Positions 41,892-49,982 of a stretch of 64,000 nucleotides of DNA are shown here, piece by piece. The notes under the pieces were generated by a model. It was not told the DNA's origin and made no database searches. It saw nothing but the letters and a program-made list of their open reading frames with translations. Positions within the stretch are counted from its first letter, which is position 1; every line of letters begins with the position of its first letter. This stretch comes from Corynebacterium sp. MSK041 (GTDB lineage Bacteria; Actinomycetota; Actinomycetes; Mycobacteriales; Mycobacteriaceae): positions 62,001 through 126,000 of the forward strand of contig NZ_JASPJK010000005.1 of assembly GCF_030232265.1 (NCBI RefSeq), written 5' to 3'. The translations under genes were made by a program, and so were the position numbers.

Positions 41892-42785
41892 ATGGGAATC
41901 GAATTCGATCCGTTTGCCCAATTCCAGGATTTCGCACACCCGGAAAAATTCGTGTCGGCTTCCTGGCTGTCGGCCCGCCTGGGCACGGATGGTCTCCGCG
42001 TGGTGGAGTCGGACGAGGACGCGTTCCTCTACGATATCGGCCACATCCCTGGTGCGGTGCGCATTGACTGGCACCGGGACCTCAATGATCAGACGGTGCG
42101 GGACTTCATCGACGGTGAAGCCTTTGCCAAGCTCATGGATTCTAAGGGTATCGGCCGCGATGACACCGTGGTCATCTACGGTGACCGCAACAACTGGTGG
42201 GCTGCCTACACCGCCTGGGTGTTTGAGCTTTTCGGCCACCCGGACGTGCGCCTCCTCGACGGTGGGCGTGACGCGTGGATGGGCGAGGAACGCGACACAT
42301 CCTACGCCGTCCCGGATTACCCGTCCCGTAACTATCCGGTGGTGGAGCGGCAGGATAAGCCGCGCCGTGCGTTCGTCGATGATGTTCGTTCGCGTTCCAC
42401 AAACCACTTGCTTATCGACGCACGCGGGCCCGAGTTCTACTCCGGCGTCGAGCACCTCACTCAGACAGATCCCAACTGCTCCTCCCCTGTCCAACGCCAC
42501 GGCCACATCCCGGGTGCGGTTAATCACCCGTGGGGTGTGTCGGTGTATCCGAATGGGCGGGTGAAGGATCGGGCGTCGATAGCTGAGGCTTATGCCCACA
42601 CTCTGAGCACCGTGGACACGGACAATCCGTCTGTCATCGCGTACTGCAGTGCCGGGCAGGCTGCCGCACACACGTGCTTTATCCTTCGCAACGTGCTCGG
42701 CATCGAAGATGTGGCACTGTATGACGGCTCCTGGGTGGAATGGGGCAACATGGTTCGCATGCCCATTGAAAGGGAATTGGACTAG
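41892..42785 (+). CDS. thtR: thiosulfate sulfurtransferase (rhodanese)
   Basis: The 297-residue protein has two rhodanese domains. The first (residues about 20-140) has Asp at the active position, the second has the catalytic Cys in YCSAGQAAAHT. It transfers sulfane sulfur from thiosulfate or mercaptopyruvate to an acceptor. GGGAGGA lies upstream of the ATG. It is followed by accBC after 120 bases on the same strand, an order kept in other corynebacteria. Confidence 0.87.
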   Translation: MGIEFDPFAQFQDFAHPEKFVSASWLSARLGTDGLRVVESDEDAFLYDIGHIPGAVRIDWHRDLNDQTVRDFIDGEAFAKLMDSKGIGRDDTVVIYGDRNNWWAAYTAWVFELFGHPDVRLLDGGRDAWMGEERDTSYAVPDYPSRNYPVVERQDKPRRAFVDDVRSRSTNHLLIDARGPEFYSGVEHLTQTDPNCSSPVQRHGHIPGAVNHPWGVSVYPNGRVKDRASIAEAYAHTLSTVDTDNPSVIAYCSAGQAAAHTCFILRNVLGIEDVALYDGSWVEWGNMVRMPIERELD

Positions 42786-42905
42786 GCCCCGGCTCGTCAC
42801 TGCGGGCTGTAATTCTTCGGACCTTGCGTGCGATACCTCTTATGTGGGCAGCAGTGCTCTACCCTAAGCTAGGTCCCCGAAATTTTTCGATGAGGAGTTT
42901 TTGAA

Positions 42906-44696
42906 TTGTCCGCAGCGTCCAACGCCCTGACCATCAGCAAAGTTCTGGTTGCTAACCGCGGTGAGATCGCCGTCCGCGTCATCCGTGCAGCGAAGGACGC
43001 TGGTATCGCCTCCGTGGCTGTCTATGCCGAGCCGGACACTGACGCGCCCTTCGTCGAACTTGCGGACGAAGCGTTTGCCCTCGGCGGCGCCACCGCCGCT
43101 GACTCCTACCTGAACTTTGACAAGATCATCGGTGCTGCCAAGGCATCGGGCGCGGACGCTATCCACCCGGGCTACGGCTTCCTGTCCGAGAACGCTGACT
43201 TTGCCCAACGCGTCATCGATGAAGGCCTGACCTGGATCGGCCCCTCCCCTGAAGCCATCGCACTGCTGGGTGACAAGGTGGAAGCACGCCAGATCGCCGA
43301 GAAGGTTGGCGCACCCATGGCCCCGGGCACCAAAGAGCCTGTGAGCACCGCCGATGAGGTTGTGGCTTTTGCGGACGAATACGGCCTACCCGTAGCCATC
43401 AAGGCTGCCTTCGGTGGCGGTGGCCGCGGCATGAAGGTCGCTCACACTCGCGAGGAAATCCCGGAACTCTTCGAATCCGCCACCCGTGAAGCCGTAGCCG
43501 CCTTCGGTCGCAGCGAATGCTTCGTCGAGCGCTACCTTGACCGCGCCCGCCACGTTGAGGCCCAGGTCATTGCGGATAAGCACGGCAACGTCATCGTCGC
43601 TGGCACCCGCGACTGCACCCTGCAGCGCCGCTTCCAAAAGCTCGTGGAAGAAGCACCCGCCCCGTTCCTCTCCGATGCTCAGCGTGAAGCCATCCACTCC
43701 TCGGCCAAGGCGATTGTGAAGGAAGCCGGCTACTACGGCGCTGGCACCGTGGAGTACCTCGTCGGTGCCCCGGAAGCTGACGGCTCTGACGGTCTTGTTT
43801 CCTTCCTCGAAGTAAACACCCGCCTCCAGGTGGAACACCCCGTTACCGAGGAAACCGCTGGCCTCGACCTCGTCCGCGAACAGTTCCGCATCGCCTCCGA
43901 CCTGCCCCTGCGTCTCACCTCCGATCCGGAGCCACGTGGCCATGCCATTGAGTTCCGCATCAACGGCGAAGACCCCGGCATGAACTTCATGCCGGCACCG
44001 GGCACCATCACCCGTTACGTCGAACCCGCTGGCGCCGGCATTCGCGTCGACTCCGGCGTGCGCGCCGGCAACGTCGTCGGTGGCCAGTTCGACTCCATGC
44101 TGGCCAAGCTCATCGTCACCGGTGAAGACCGCGACGAAGCCATCCAGCGTGCCCGCCGCGCCCTCGCCGAGTACGATGTCGCTGGCCTCCCCACCGTCAT
44201 TCCTTTCCACTTGGCTGTTCTTAATGATCCAGCCTTCATCGGTGACGGCGAACGCTTCGACGTGTACACCCGTTGGATCGAAGAAGAATTCAATAACACC
44301 ATCCCGCCGTACCAGGACAGTGACGACGATATTGACGTTGCCGATTCCGAACCGGCAAAGCGCACCTACGCCGTTGAAATCGACGGCCGCCGCATCGAAG
44401 TTGCCCTCCCCGCCTCCCTCGTCATCGGCAACGGGGCGAAGCGCAAGTCCAAGAAGCGCCGCTCCTCCGGCGCTGCCTTGTCCGGCGATGCGGTGCCGGC
44501 GCCGATGCAGGGCACCGTCGTCAAGGTCAACGTGGCTGAAGGCGACACCGTCAACGAAGGCGACATCCTGCTCGTCCTCGAAGCCATGAAAATGGAAAAC
44601 CCCGTCAAGGCCCACAAGTCCGGCACGGTCAAGGGCCTGGCCGCTGAACAAGGCGAACAAGTCAACAAAAACGCAGTACTACTGGAGATCCACTAA
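42906..44696 (+). CDS. accBC: acetyl/propionyl-CoA carboxylase alpha subunit AccBC
   Basis: The 596-residue protein is a biotin carboxylase ([18 protein letters not shown] at the N terminus, ATP-grasp loop [27 protein letters not shown]) fused to a biotin carboxyl carrier domain with the biotinylated Lys in EAMKMEN near residue 565. It carboxylates biotin for all AccD partners, including acetyl-CoA and long-chain acyl-CoA carboxylases for fatty and mycolic acids. The TTG at 42906 is used because GAGGAG lies 8 bases upstream. Confidence 0.93.
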   Translation: MSAASNALTISKVLVANRGEIAVRVIRAAKDAGIASVAVYAEPDTDAPFVELADEAFALGGATAADSYLNFDKIIGAAKASGADAIHPGYGFLSENADFAQRVIDEGLTWIGPSPEAIALLGDKVEARQIAEKVGAPMAPGTKEPVSTADEVVAFADEYGLPVAIKAAFGGGGRGMKVAHTREEIPELFESATREAVAAFGRSECFVERYLDRARHVEAQVIADKHGNVIVAGTRDCTLQRRFQKLVEEAPAPFLSDAQREAIHSSAKAIVKEAGYYGAGTVEYLVGAPEADGSDGLVSFLEVNTRLQVEHPVTEETAGLDLVREQFRIASDLPLRLTSDPEPRGHAIEFRINGEDPGMNFMPAPGTITRYVEPAGAGIRVDSGVRAGNVVGGQFDSMLAKLIVTGEDRDEAIQRARRALAEYDVAGLPTVIPFHLAVLNDPAFIGDGERFDVYTRWIEEEFNNTIPPYQDSDDDIDVADSEPAKRTYAVEIDGRRIEVALPASLVIGNGAKRKSKKRRSSGAALSGDAVPAPMQGTVVKVNVAEGDTVNEGDILLVLEAMKMENPVKAHKSGTVKGLAAEQGEQVNKNAVLLEIH

Positions 44697-44702
44697 CTCT
44701 TT

Positions 44703-45179
44703 ATGAAGTTCACGCTCGTCCCAGCAACCGAATCCGACCGCACCTACCTACGCCGCCTGGAATACCTCGCCGATGTCTTCGGCAACGAATCCCGCAGCCG
44801 CATCGGCGCCATGCAAAGCCCCGAAGAGTACGTGGACAAATGGTCCCCTGAACGCGACGGCGGATTCATCGCCTACGACGAAGAACGCATCCCCGCCGGT
44901 GGCGTGTGGCTACGCTACTGGGCACCGGAGGATGATTACACCGACGCCAACCTCGGACCTAACATCCCCGAACTGTCCATTGCTGTGGAGAACCGCTCCC
45001 ACGGCCACCAACTCGGCCGCATCCTGCTCCAAGCAGCCTGCGACCTCGCCGCCTCCCAAGGCGCCACCACCATCGCACTCCACGTCGAGCCCGGCAACGA
45101 CCGTGCTCAGCACGTGTACGAGACCTTCGGCTTCACCTGGTCAGACCACCACCCGGAAGTGATGACGAAGCAGCTCTAG
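44703..45179 (+). CDS. GNAT-family N-acetyltransferase
   Basis: The 158-residue protein has the GNAT acetyl-CoA site: ELSIAVENRSHGHQLGRILLQAACDLA, then VEPGNDRAQHVYETFGF. It begins 6 bases after accBC and is probably co-transcribed. The acceptor is unknown. Confidence 0.82.
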   Translation: MKFTLVPATESDRTYLRRLEYLADVFGNESRSRIGAMQSPEEYVDKWSPERDGGFIAYDEERIPAGGVWLRYWAPEDDYTDANLGPNIPELSIAVENRSHGHQLGRILLQAACDLAASQGATTIALHVEPGNDRAQHVYETFGFTWSDHHPEVMTKQL

Positions 45180-45219
45180 GGGCGGGCCAGCTCCGCGTTG
45201 TGTCGCGGGGCTAACCTCC

Positions 45220-45296
45220 TGCACGATTCCCAGGATTCGTGCACAACCCCCATAAAAAGCCCAGGAGTGCCCTCAATTTCCGGGAGTTAAGGGCAC
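45220..45296 (+). repeat. composite double-hairpin repeat, copy 1
   Basis: First hairpin 45220-45243 (TGCACGA ... TCGTGCA), second 45267-45296 (GTGCCCT ... AGGGCAC with a CCGG loop), joined by ACAACCCCC and an A-rich spacer. Copies at 46393 and 60056 have the same order and strand. Confidence 0.75.
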
Positions 45297-45388
45297 GCAC
45301 CCGATCAAGCACCCCCTCGAGCCACCCCCTCCCATCTTTTTCGCTGTCCGAGGGAACCGAACCGGGGTCAACGGCGGTCTAAGGTCAT

Positions 45389-46369
45389 ATGACCAATCTA
45401 TTTAATGGCATGTCCATCGCCCGCCCCATCTACCTCGAACCATTGGGTTCCCGGCCAGGCCTCGTGCCTATTTCGGACACGTTTGGCCTGGCACCGGAGC
45501 GACTCATTGACTCCAATCTCGCCGAACGCGACGCCGAATTTCACCACCAACGGCTCTGTTACCAGATCCCACAGGCCTACCGAGCGGCAGCGTTTGCCCT
45601 GGAAAACCCGCACCTGACATTGACTGCTTTCGGTGCGTTGGCTCTATACGGAGCGAAGTTTTTGGGCGACGGGTGTGACACGGTGTTCGCCGAGAAGAAA
45701 GCACCACGGTCCCAAAAAGCCGGCCCTCGCAAGCCACACATTTCACGCGCAGCTCTAGATATCCACGAGAAGTGGTCCGTTTGCCTTCACGGAACCTGGA
45801 TCTCCATCGCCTCACCCGCCGTCTCCGTCGCACACGCACTCGCAGAACTGCGCCGCGAGAAAGTCGGTTGGCCCGTGGTGCACTGCGGAGATCTCCACCC
45901 CACTCTCATCAGAGCCGTTCAGCTTATCGACGTCTCTCGTCGCCTCACCATCGATCCCCTCCACATCCTCGCCGCCTGCAAGAACCGCCTCGACCTCCCC
46001 TGGGTGACTGATGCTCTGATCCGCTCCTCTTCCCTGGCCGAATCTCCGAAAGAAACCGAGATGCGGTTGATCGCGGCGCAAGTGGCTAGAAAACATGGTC
46101 TTCACCTGCGGGAGCAAGTTCCAGTACAAGCCAATGGCCGGTGGATCACGCGCTTTGATCTGGCTCTCATCTGTCCCGTGACCGGACAGCGGTTTGGTTT
46201 GATGTATGACGGCATCCAGCATTGGGACTACGAGCAGCGCAACAAAGACGCGAACATCAACCTCAACGCGACTATCGAGGGGTGGGTTCCGCTGCGGTTT
46301 TCCAGCGCGAGTTTGCCCACGATGTTTGAGGACCTCGACCGCTTTTTCACCCGGGTACTCAACCACTAG
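45389..46369 (+). CDS. DUF559-like (PD-(D/E)XK fold) hypothetical protein
   Basis: In this 326-residue protein the C-terminal part, about residues 215-325, resembles the Vsr/DUF559 endonuclease-like fold: ESPKETEMRLIAAQVAR, then RFDLALICP, YDGIQHWDYEQRNKD and a strand-like VPLRF. The N-terminal 200 residues have a possible winged-helix start. Similar proteins are common in actinobacteria and often called hypothetical. A composite repeat lies on each side of it in the same orientation. Nuclease activity is not shown by the sequence. Confidence 0.6.
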   Translation: MTNLFNGMSIARPIYLEPLGSRPGLVPISDTFGLAPERLIDSNLAERDAEFHHQRLCYQIPQAYRAAAFALENPHLTLTAFGALALYGAKFLGDGCDTVFAEKKAPRSQKAGPRKPHISRAALDIHEKWSVCLHGTWISIASPAVSVAHALAELRREKVGWPVVHCGDLHPTLIRAVQLIDVSRRLTIDPLHILAACKNRLDLPWVTDALIRSSSLAESPKETEMRLIAAQVARKHGLHLREQVPVQANGRWITRFDLALICPVTGQRFGLMYDGIQHWDYEQRNKDANINLNATIEGWVPLRFSSASLPTMFEDLDRFFTRVLNH

Positions 46370-46392
46370 TTTTACCGCTGCCCCAGCCCCGC

Positions 46393-46469
46393 GTGCACGA
46401 TTCCCAGGATTCGTGCACAACCCCCATCAAAAGCCCAGGAGTGCCCGCAACTCCAAAGAGTTGGGGCAA
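46393..46469 (+). repeat. composite double-hairpin repeat, copy 2
   Basis: First hairpin 46393-46418 (GTGCACGA ... TCGTGCAC), second about 46441-46469 (CAACTC-CAAA-GAGTTG with outer TGCCC/GGGCA and one bulge). It lies 23 bases after the DUF559-like stop; copy 1 lies 93 bases before that gene. Confidence 0.75.
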
Positions 46470-46497
46470 AGCTAGCGGGTCGCACGGCTGCGGCCTA

Positions 46498-47157
46498 CTA
46501 GGCCAGCGCCGGCGCCTTCTGGTGCTCGCTGACAACAAAGACGTCGTCCCGGTCCGTGATCAGGGACTGGTCGTGGGTGACAAAGCCACAGGCGATACCG
46601 CGGTCCTCGACCAGCTGGCGGAGGAGTTCCACGATGTCGTGGGAGCGGGAGGAGTCGAGGGCGGCGGTGGGTTCGTCGGCAAGCACGAGCTCTGGCTCCC
46701 CCATCAGCGCCCGGGCGATGCCGACGCGCTGGCGCTGGCCACCGGAGAGGGCGTGCATGTCGCGGTCCCCGAGCCCACCGAGTCCGACAACTTCGAGCAG
46801 CTCATCGGCGCGTTGCTTGCGCGGTTTGATACCGCGGATGTGGTCGGTGACGAGTAGCTGGTCGCGCACGTTCAACGCCGAGATGAGGTTGGCCTGCTGG
46901 AAGATCATGCCGATCTTGTCGCGGCGCAGATCATTGTCCACCGGGACCCCACCCAGGGTGGCGGTGCCGGAATCCGGGGTGATCAGGCCGGCGGCGACGG
47001 AGAGGAGGGTGGATTTGCCGGAGCCGGACTCGCCAACAATGAAGGTCAGGCGTCCAGGTTCAGCGGTGAAGTTAAGCTTGTCCAGGATGGTGCGGCGTTC
47101 CTGGCCGTCTTGGAAGGAAACGGTGACGTCAGTGAGTTCGAGCCTAGAAGTGGACAT
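46498..47157 (-). CDS. hrtA: ABC transporter ATPase, HrtA-like
   Basis: The 219-residue ATP-binding subunit has Walker A GESGSGKS (about 40-47), signature LSGGQ, Walker B LVLADEPTAALD and H-loop VTHD. The size and pairing fit the LolD/MacB/HrtA group. It overlaps its permease gene by one base. In corynebacteria HrtBA exports heme, and hrtBA stands divergent from the chrSA two-component genes, as here. Confidence 0.7.
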   Translation of the reverse strand: MSTSRLELTDVTVSFQDGQERRTILDKLNFTAEPGRLTFIVGESGSGKSTLLSVAAGLITPDSGTATLGGVPVDNDLRRDKIGMIFQQANLISALNVRDQLLVTDHIRGIKPRKQRADELLEVVGLGGLGDRDMHALSGGQRQRVGIARALMGEPELVLADEPTAALDSSRSHDIVELLRQLVEDRGIACGFVTHDQSLITDRDDVFVVSEHQKAPALA

Positions 47158-48137
47158 TATGCGACACCTCCGAGTGCGCTTTGGGGGTTAACTTTGCTGA
47201 TAGAGCGGGTGGCCACAACGGCACCTGCCATGCCCAGGACCCACACGAGCAGCGGTGGCAGGGCGATAACGCCAAAGGACAAGGTGAACGGGGCCACGCC
47301 TTCCATGGCGAACCCGATGCCCAGTCCGACGAGGGCGCCGATGGTCACACCAATACAGAGGAGGATGGCGGACTGGCCGACGGCGTCCTTGAGCAGGTAC
47401 TTGTTCGAGGCGCCGATAGCTTTCAAGATGGCCAGGTCACGGGTGCGCTGGATGGTCCACACGGTGAGGAACGCCACGATGACCAGTGCAGCAATGGCGT
47501 AGAGGAAGCCCTGAATCATCTTCAGAGACCCCTGTTCCGAGGCGTAGGCGGGCAGACCCTGGAAAGACTCCTCCAACGAAACACCCCCTTCGATGGCCGG
47601 ATCATCGGAGAGCAGAACGGTGCCGTCCGCGTCAGTGTGGAAGACCTCCTGCCATGTTTCGGTGGGGACCCACAAAACGGGGGTGTGGGCGAACATGAGG
47701 TCCTCACCGATCGCGTCAACGGGGATGGTGGTGCCGGCGAGGGAGAGGACGTCGTGAAGCGAATAGTTCAGTGAGGCTGAGGCGACCGCACCATCGCCGA
47801 GGACCTCTCCCCCGGGCAAGGTGGTGCCACGTGGCAGCGAGAGGACCGCGACGGATTGCTCCGTGCCATCCGGCCCGGCGACGAGCATCTGGCCGGTCCC
47901 GAGTGCGTCCGTGCCCGGCAAACTATGCACGCGCGAGGTGGTAAACGACGGGTCCTGCGGGTCCTCAAAAACCACCGCGGCCGGGTCGAGCGCCTCGAGC
48001 GCGGACGTATTCTGCTTACCCAAACCCGAGGTCAGACCCGTCAGCACAACAACGAGAAGGGTGATCAGCGCGACGGTGCCCACGATCAGGCCGAAGCGTC
48101 CCTTCGCTTTCTTGATTTCACGGATTCCTACGAACAT
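47157..48137 (-). CDS. hrtB: FtsX-like ABC transporter permease, HrtB-like
   Basis: A 326-residue protein with four membrane helices: one near the N terminus after MFVGIREIKKAKGRFGL, a large exported domain (about 60-200), then three near the C terminus. This is the type VII (MacB/FtsX) permease layout. ATG 48137 is chosen because the conserved MFVGIRE start lies there; the frame is open further upstream. Heme is the likely substrate by synteny with hrtBA-chrSA. Confidence 0.7.
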   Translation of the reverse strand: MFVGIREIKKAKGRFGLIVGTVALITLLVVVLTGLTSGLGKQNTSALEALDPAAVVFEDPQDPSFTTSRVHSLPGTDALGTGQMLVAGPDGTEQSVAVLSLPRGTTLPGGEVLGDGAVASASLNYSLHDVLSLAGTTIPVDAIGEDLMFAHTPVLWVPTETWQEVFHTDADGTVLLSDDPAIEGGVSLEESFQGLPAYASEQGSLKMIQGFLYAIAALVIVAFLTVWTIQRTRDLAILKAIGASNKYLLKDAVGQSAILLCIGVTIGALVGLGIGFAMEGVAPFTLSFGVIALPPLLVWVLGMAGAVVATRSISKVNPQSALGGVA

Positions 48138-48195
48138 GCTTCCAATTGTGGCCGTGACCTGTGCGGTTAACATCGGGCTGCGGGTTGAAAAAGGA

Positions 48196-48213
48196 ATCGA
48201 CCGTTCGGTTGAT
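48196..48213. promoter_or_regulatory. candidate ChrA operator
   Basis: ATCGACCG-TT-CGGTTGAT is an inverted repeat with one mismatch, placed between the divergent hrtB and chrS starts (48137 and 48250). Confidence 0.4.
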
Positions 48214-48249
48214 ACAAGACCAGCCGGGGGCCGCACTAGGGTTGCCGGC

Positions 48250-49383
48250 ATGACCTCCAACCGCATTTTGGCCACCCTGCGCGTGAGCCTGCACGTGCTG
48301 GTGGCCACGCTGTTGGGTGTGGGGCTTGTCAGCGCCTTCCGGGACCATCACTGGCCCGCCGTCCTCGCGGCGTTGCTATTCGCGGGCATCTACCTGTTCG
48401 GCACCGTGTGGCACCACCACGGCCGACCCCATTCGCACCCGCAGACATTGGCGTGGTTGGGTGCTGTGGTGATCGTGTGGGTGCTGCTGGTGGCACTGTC
48501 CCCGACCTTCGTGTGGCTGGAGTTCCCGCTGGCCATCCTCGCCTGCTTCCTGCTCCCAACGGGGTGGGGTCTGGCGCTTACGGGCGCGCTGCTGGCCTAC
48601 ACCTTGAGCGTCACTTTCCCAGTGGATGGCCCGGGTGGACTGATCGGCCCGACGATTGGCACGGTGCTGGCTGTAGGCATCGTGCACGCCTACAAGGCGC
48701 TCAACGCGGAGACGGAGCACTACCGCCAGCTAGCCACGGACCTGGAGGCCGCGCAATCGGACCTCGCTTCCGCGGAACACGAGGCCGGCCGTGCGGAGGA
48801 ACGTGCGCGCTTGTCGCGGGAGGTGCACGACACAATGGCGCAGGGCTTGAGTTCCATCGTGTTGCTCGGCCGTGCGCTGGATAAGGAACTGGAAAATGTT
48901 GGCGCTCCTGAGTCCGCTCGTGACACGTTGACCACCATCAGGGAAACGGCTGCGGAAAACCTGACGGAGGCTCGTCGCTTCGTCGCCGGCAATGCTGCGC
49001 CCGCCGCGCCAGTGGAGCGCCTGATCACCCGCATTGAGCGCCTGGCTCGGTCCGCGGAGCGCCGCCAGAAGGCGCTGGGTGAGCCGCTGGAGGTGCGGGT
49101 CCAGGTGGTGGATCTGCCGGAGCCGGCCGCCTCGGTGGCCGAGCGCGTTGTGCGGGAGGCGCTGAGCAACGTGGTGCGCCACGCGGGGGCAAGCCTGGCA
49201 GTGGTCACCGTGGATAAGCTGGGCACCCAGGCCACGGTTGACGTTTACGACAACGGCCGCGGTATCACCGGGCCGCTCGGTTATGGCCTCTTGGGTCTCC
49301 AGGCGCGCGTCGCCGAGGCCGGCGGCGAGCTCACGGTCGAAGGAAATGTCGTCGCCGCAACCCTTCCCATCAAGGAGAACTAA
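48250..49383 (+). CDS. chrS: sensor histidine kinase, ChrS-like
   Basis: The 377-residue kinase has five or six membrane helices in the first 150 residues, with little exported sequence, then a HisKA_3 dimer domain with the phosphorylated His in SREVHDTMAQGLSS and an ATPase domain (VVREALSNVVRHA, then DNGRGI). ATG 48250 has TAGGGT 7 bases upstream (leaderless type). An intramembrane sensor beside HrtBA fits heme sensing. Confidence 0.72.
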   Translation: MTSNRILATLRVSLHVLVATLLGVGLVSAFRDHHWPAVLAALLFAGIYLFGTVWHHHGRPHSHPQTLAWLGAVVIVWVLLVALSPTFVWLEFPLAILACFLLPTGWGLALTGALLAYTLSVTFPVDGPGGLIGPTIGTVLAVGIVHAYKALNAETEHYRQLATDLEAAQSDLASAEHEAGRAEERARLSREVHDTMAQGLSSIVLLGRALDKELENVGAPESARDTLTTIRETAAENLTEARRFVAGNAAPAAPVERLITRIERLARSAERRQKALGEPLEVRVQVVDLPEPAASVAERVVREALSNVVRHAGASLAVVTVDKLGTQATVDVYDNGRGITGPLGYGLLGLQARVAEAGGELTVEGNVVAATLPIKEN

Positions 49384-49982
49384 TGCTCAACGTCATGCTT
49401 ATCGACGACCACCCCGTCGTCCGCGCCGGCCTCCGCGCCGTGTTGAACTCCTTCGGCGATATCACCGTGGTTGCTGAAGCCGCCGACGGCACAGCGACGG
49501 TCCCCGAGGGCGTGGACGTGGTGGTCAGTGACATCCAGATGCCCAACGTGGACGGCATTGAACTGACCCGTCGCCTCGTCGCCGCTGATGGGCCGCCAGT
49601 ACTGATCCTGACTACCTATGACACCCAGGCAGACGTCGTTGCCGCCGTGGAAGCCGGCGCGATGGGCTACCTGCTTAAGGATGCCCCGGAGGATGAGCTC
49701 CACGACGCAGTGGTGCGCGCCGCCCGCCGTGAACGCGCCCTGTCCCCGCAGGTAGCCAACGTTCTCGCGGAGCGGGTCATGCGGCCGGACGAGGCTCTCT
49801 CCCCGCGCGAGATCGAACTCCTCCGCCAGGTCCAAACCGGTGCCTCCAACAAGGAGATCGCCTCCGCCCTGTTCATCTCCCAGGCCACGGTGAAAACACA
49901 CCTGATCCACATCTACTCCAAGCTCGGAGTGGATAACCGCACTGCCGCCGTGGAGGTGGCGCGGCAAAGGCGAATTATTTAA
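49383..49982 (+). CDS. chrA: NarL/LuxR-type response regulator, ChrA-like
   Basis: The 199-residue regulator has a receiver domain (LIDDHPVV acidic pair, phosphorylated Asp in VVVSDIQMP, Lys in YLLKDAP) and a LuxR-type helix-turn-helix (SPREIELLRQVQTGASNKEIA, then SQATVKTHLIHIYSKLGV). Its ATG overlaps the kinase stop (TAATG). It would bind the hrtB-chrS control region. The 3' end overlaps the convergent pyc gene by 8 bases. Confidence 0.75.
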   Translation: MLNVMLIDDHPVVRAGLRAVLNSFGDITVVAEAADGTATVPEGVDVVVSDIQMPNVDGIELTRRLVAADGPPVLILTTYDTQADVVAAVEAGAMGYLLKDAPEDELHDAVVRAARRERALSPQVANVLAERVMRPDEALSPREIELLRQVQTGASNKEIASALFISQATVKTHLIHIYSKLGVDNRTAAVEVARQRRII

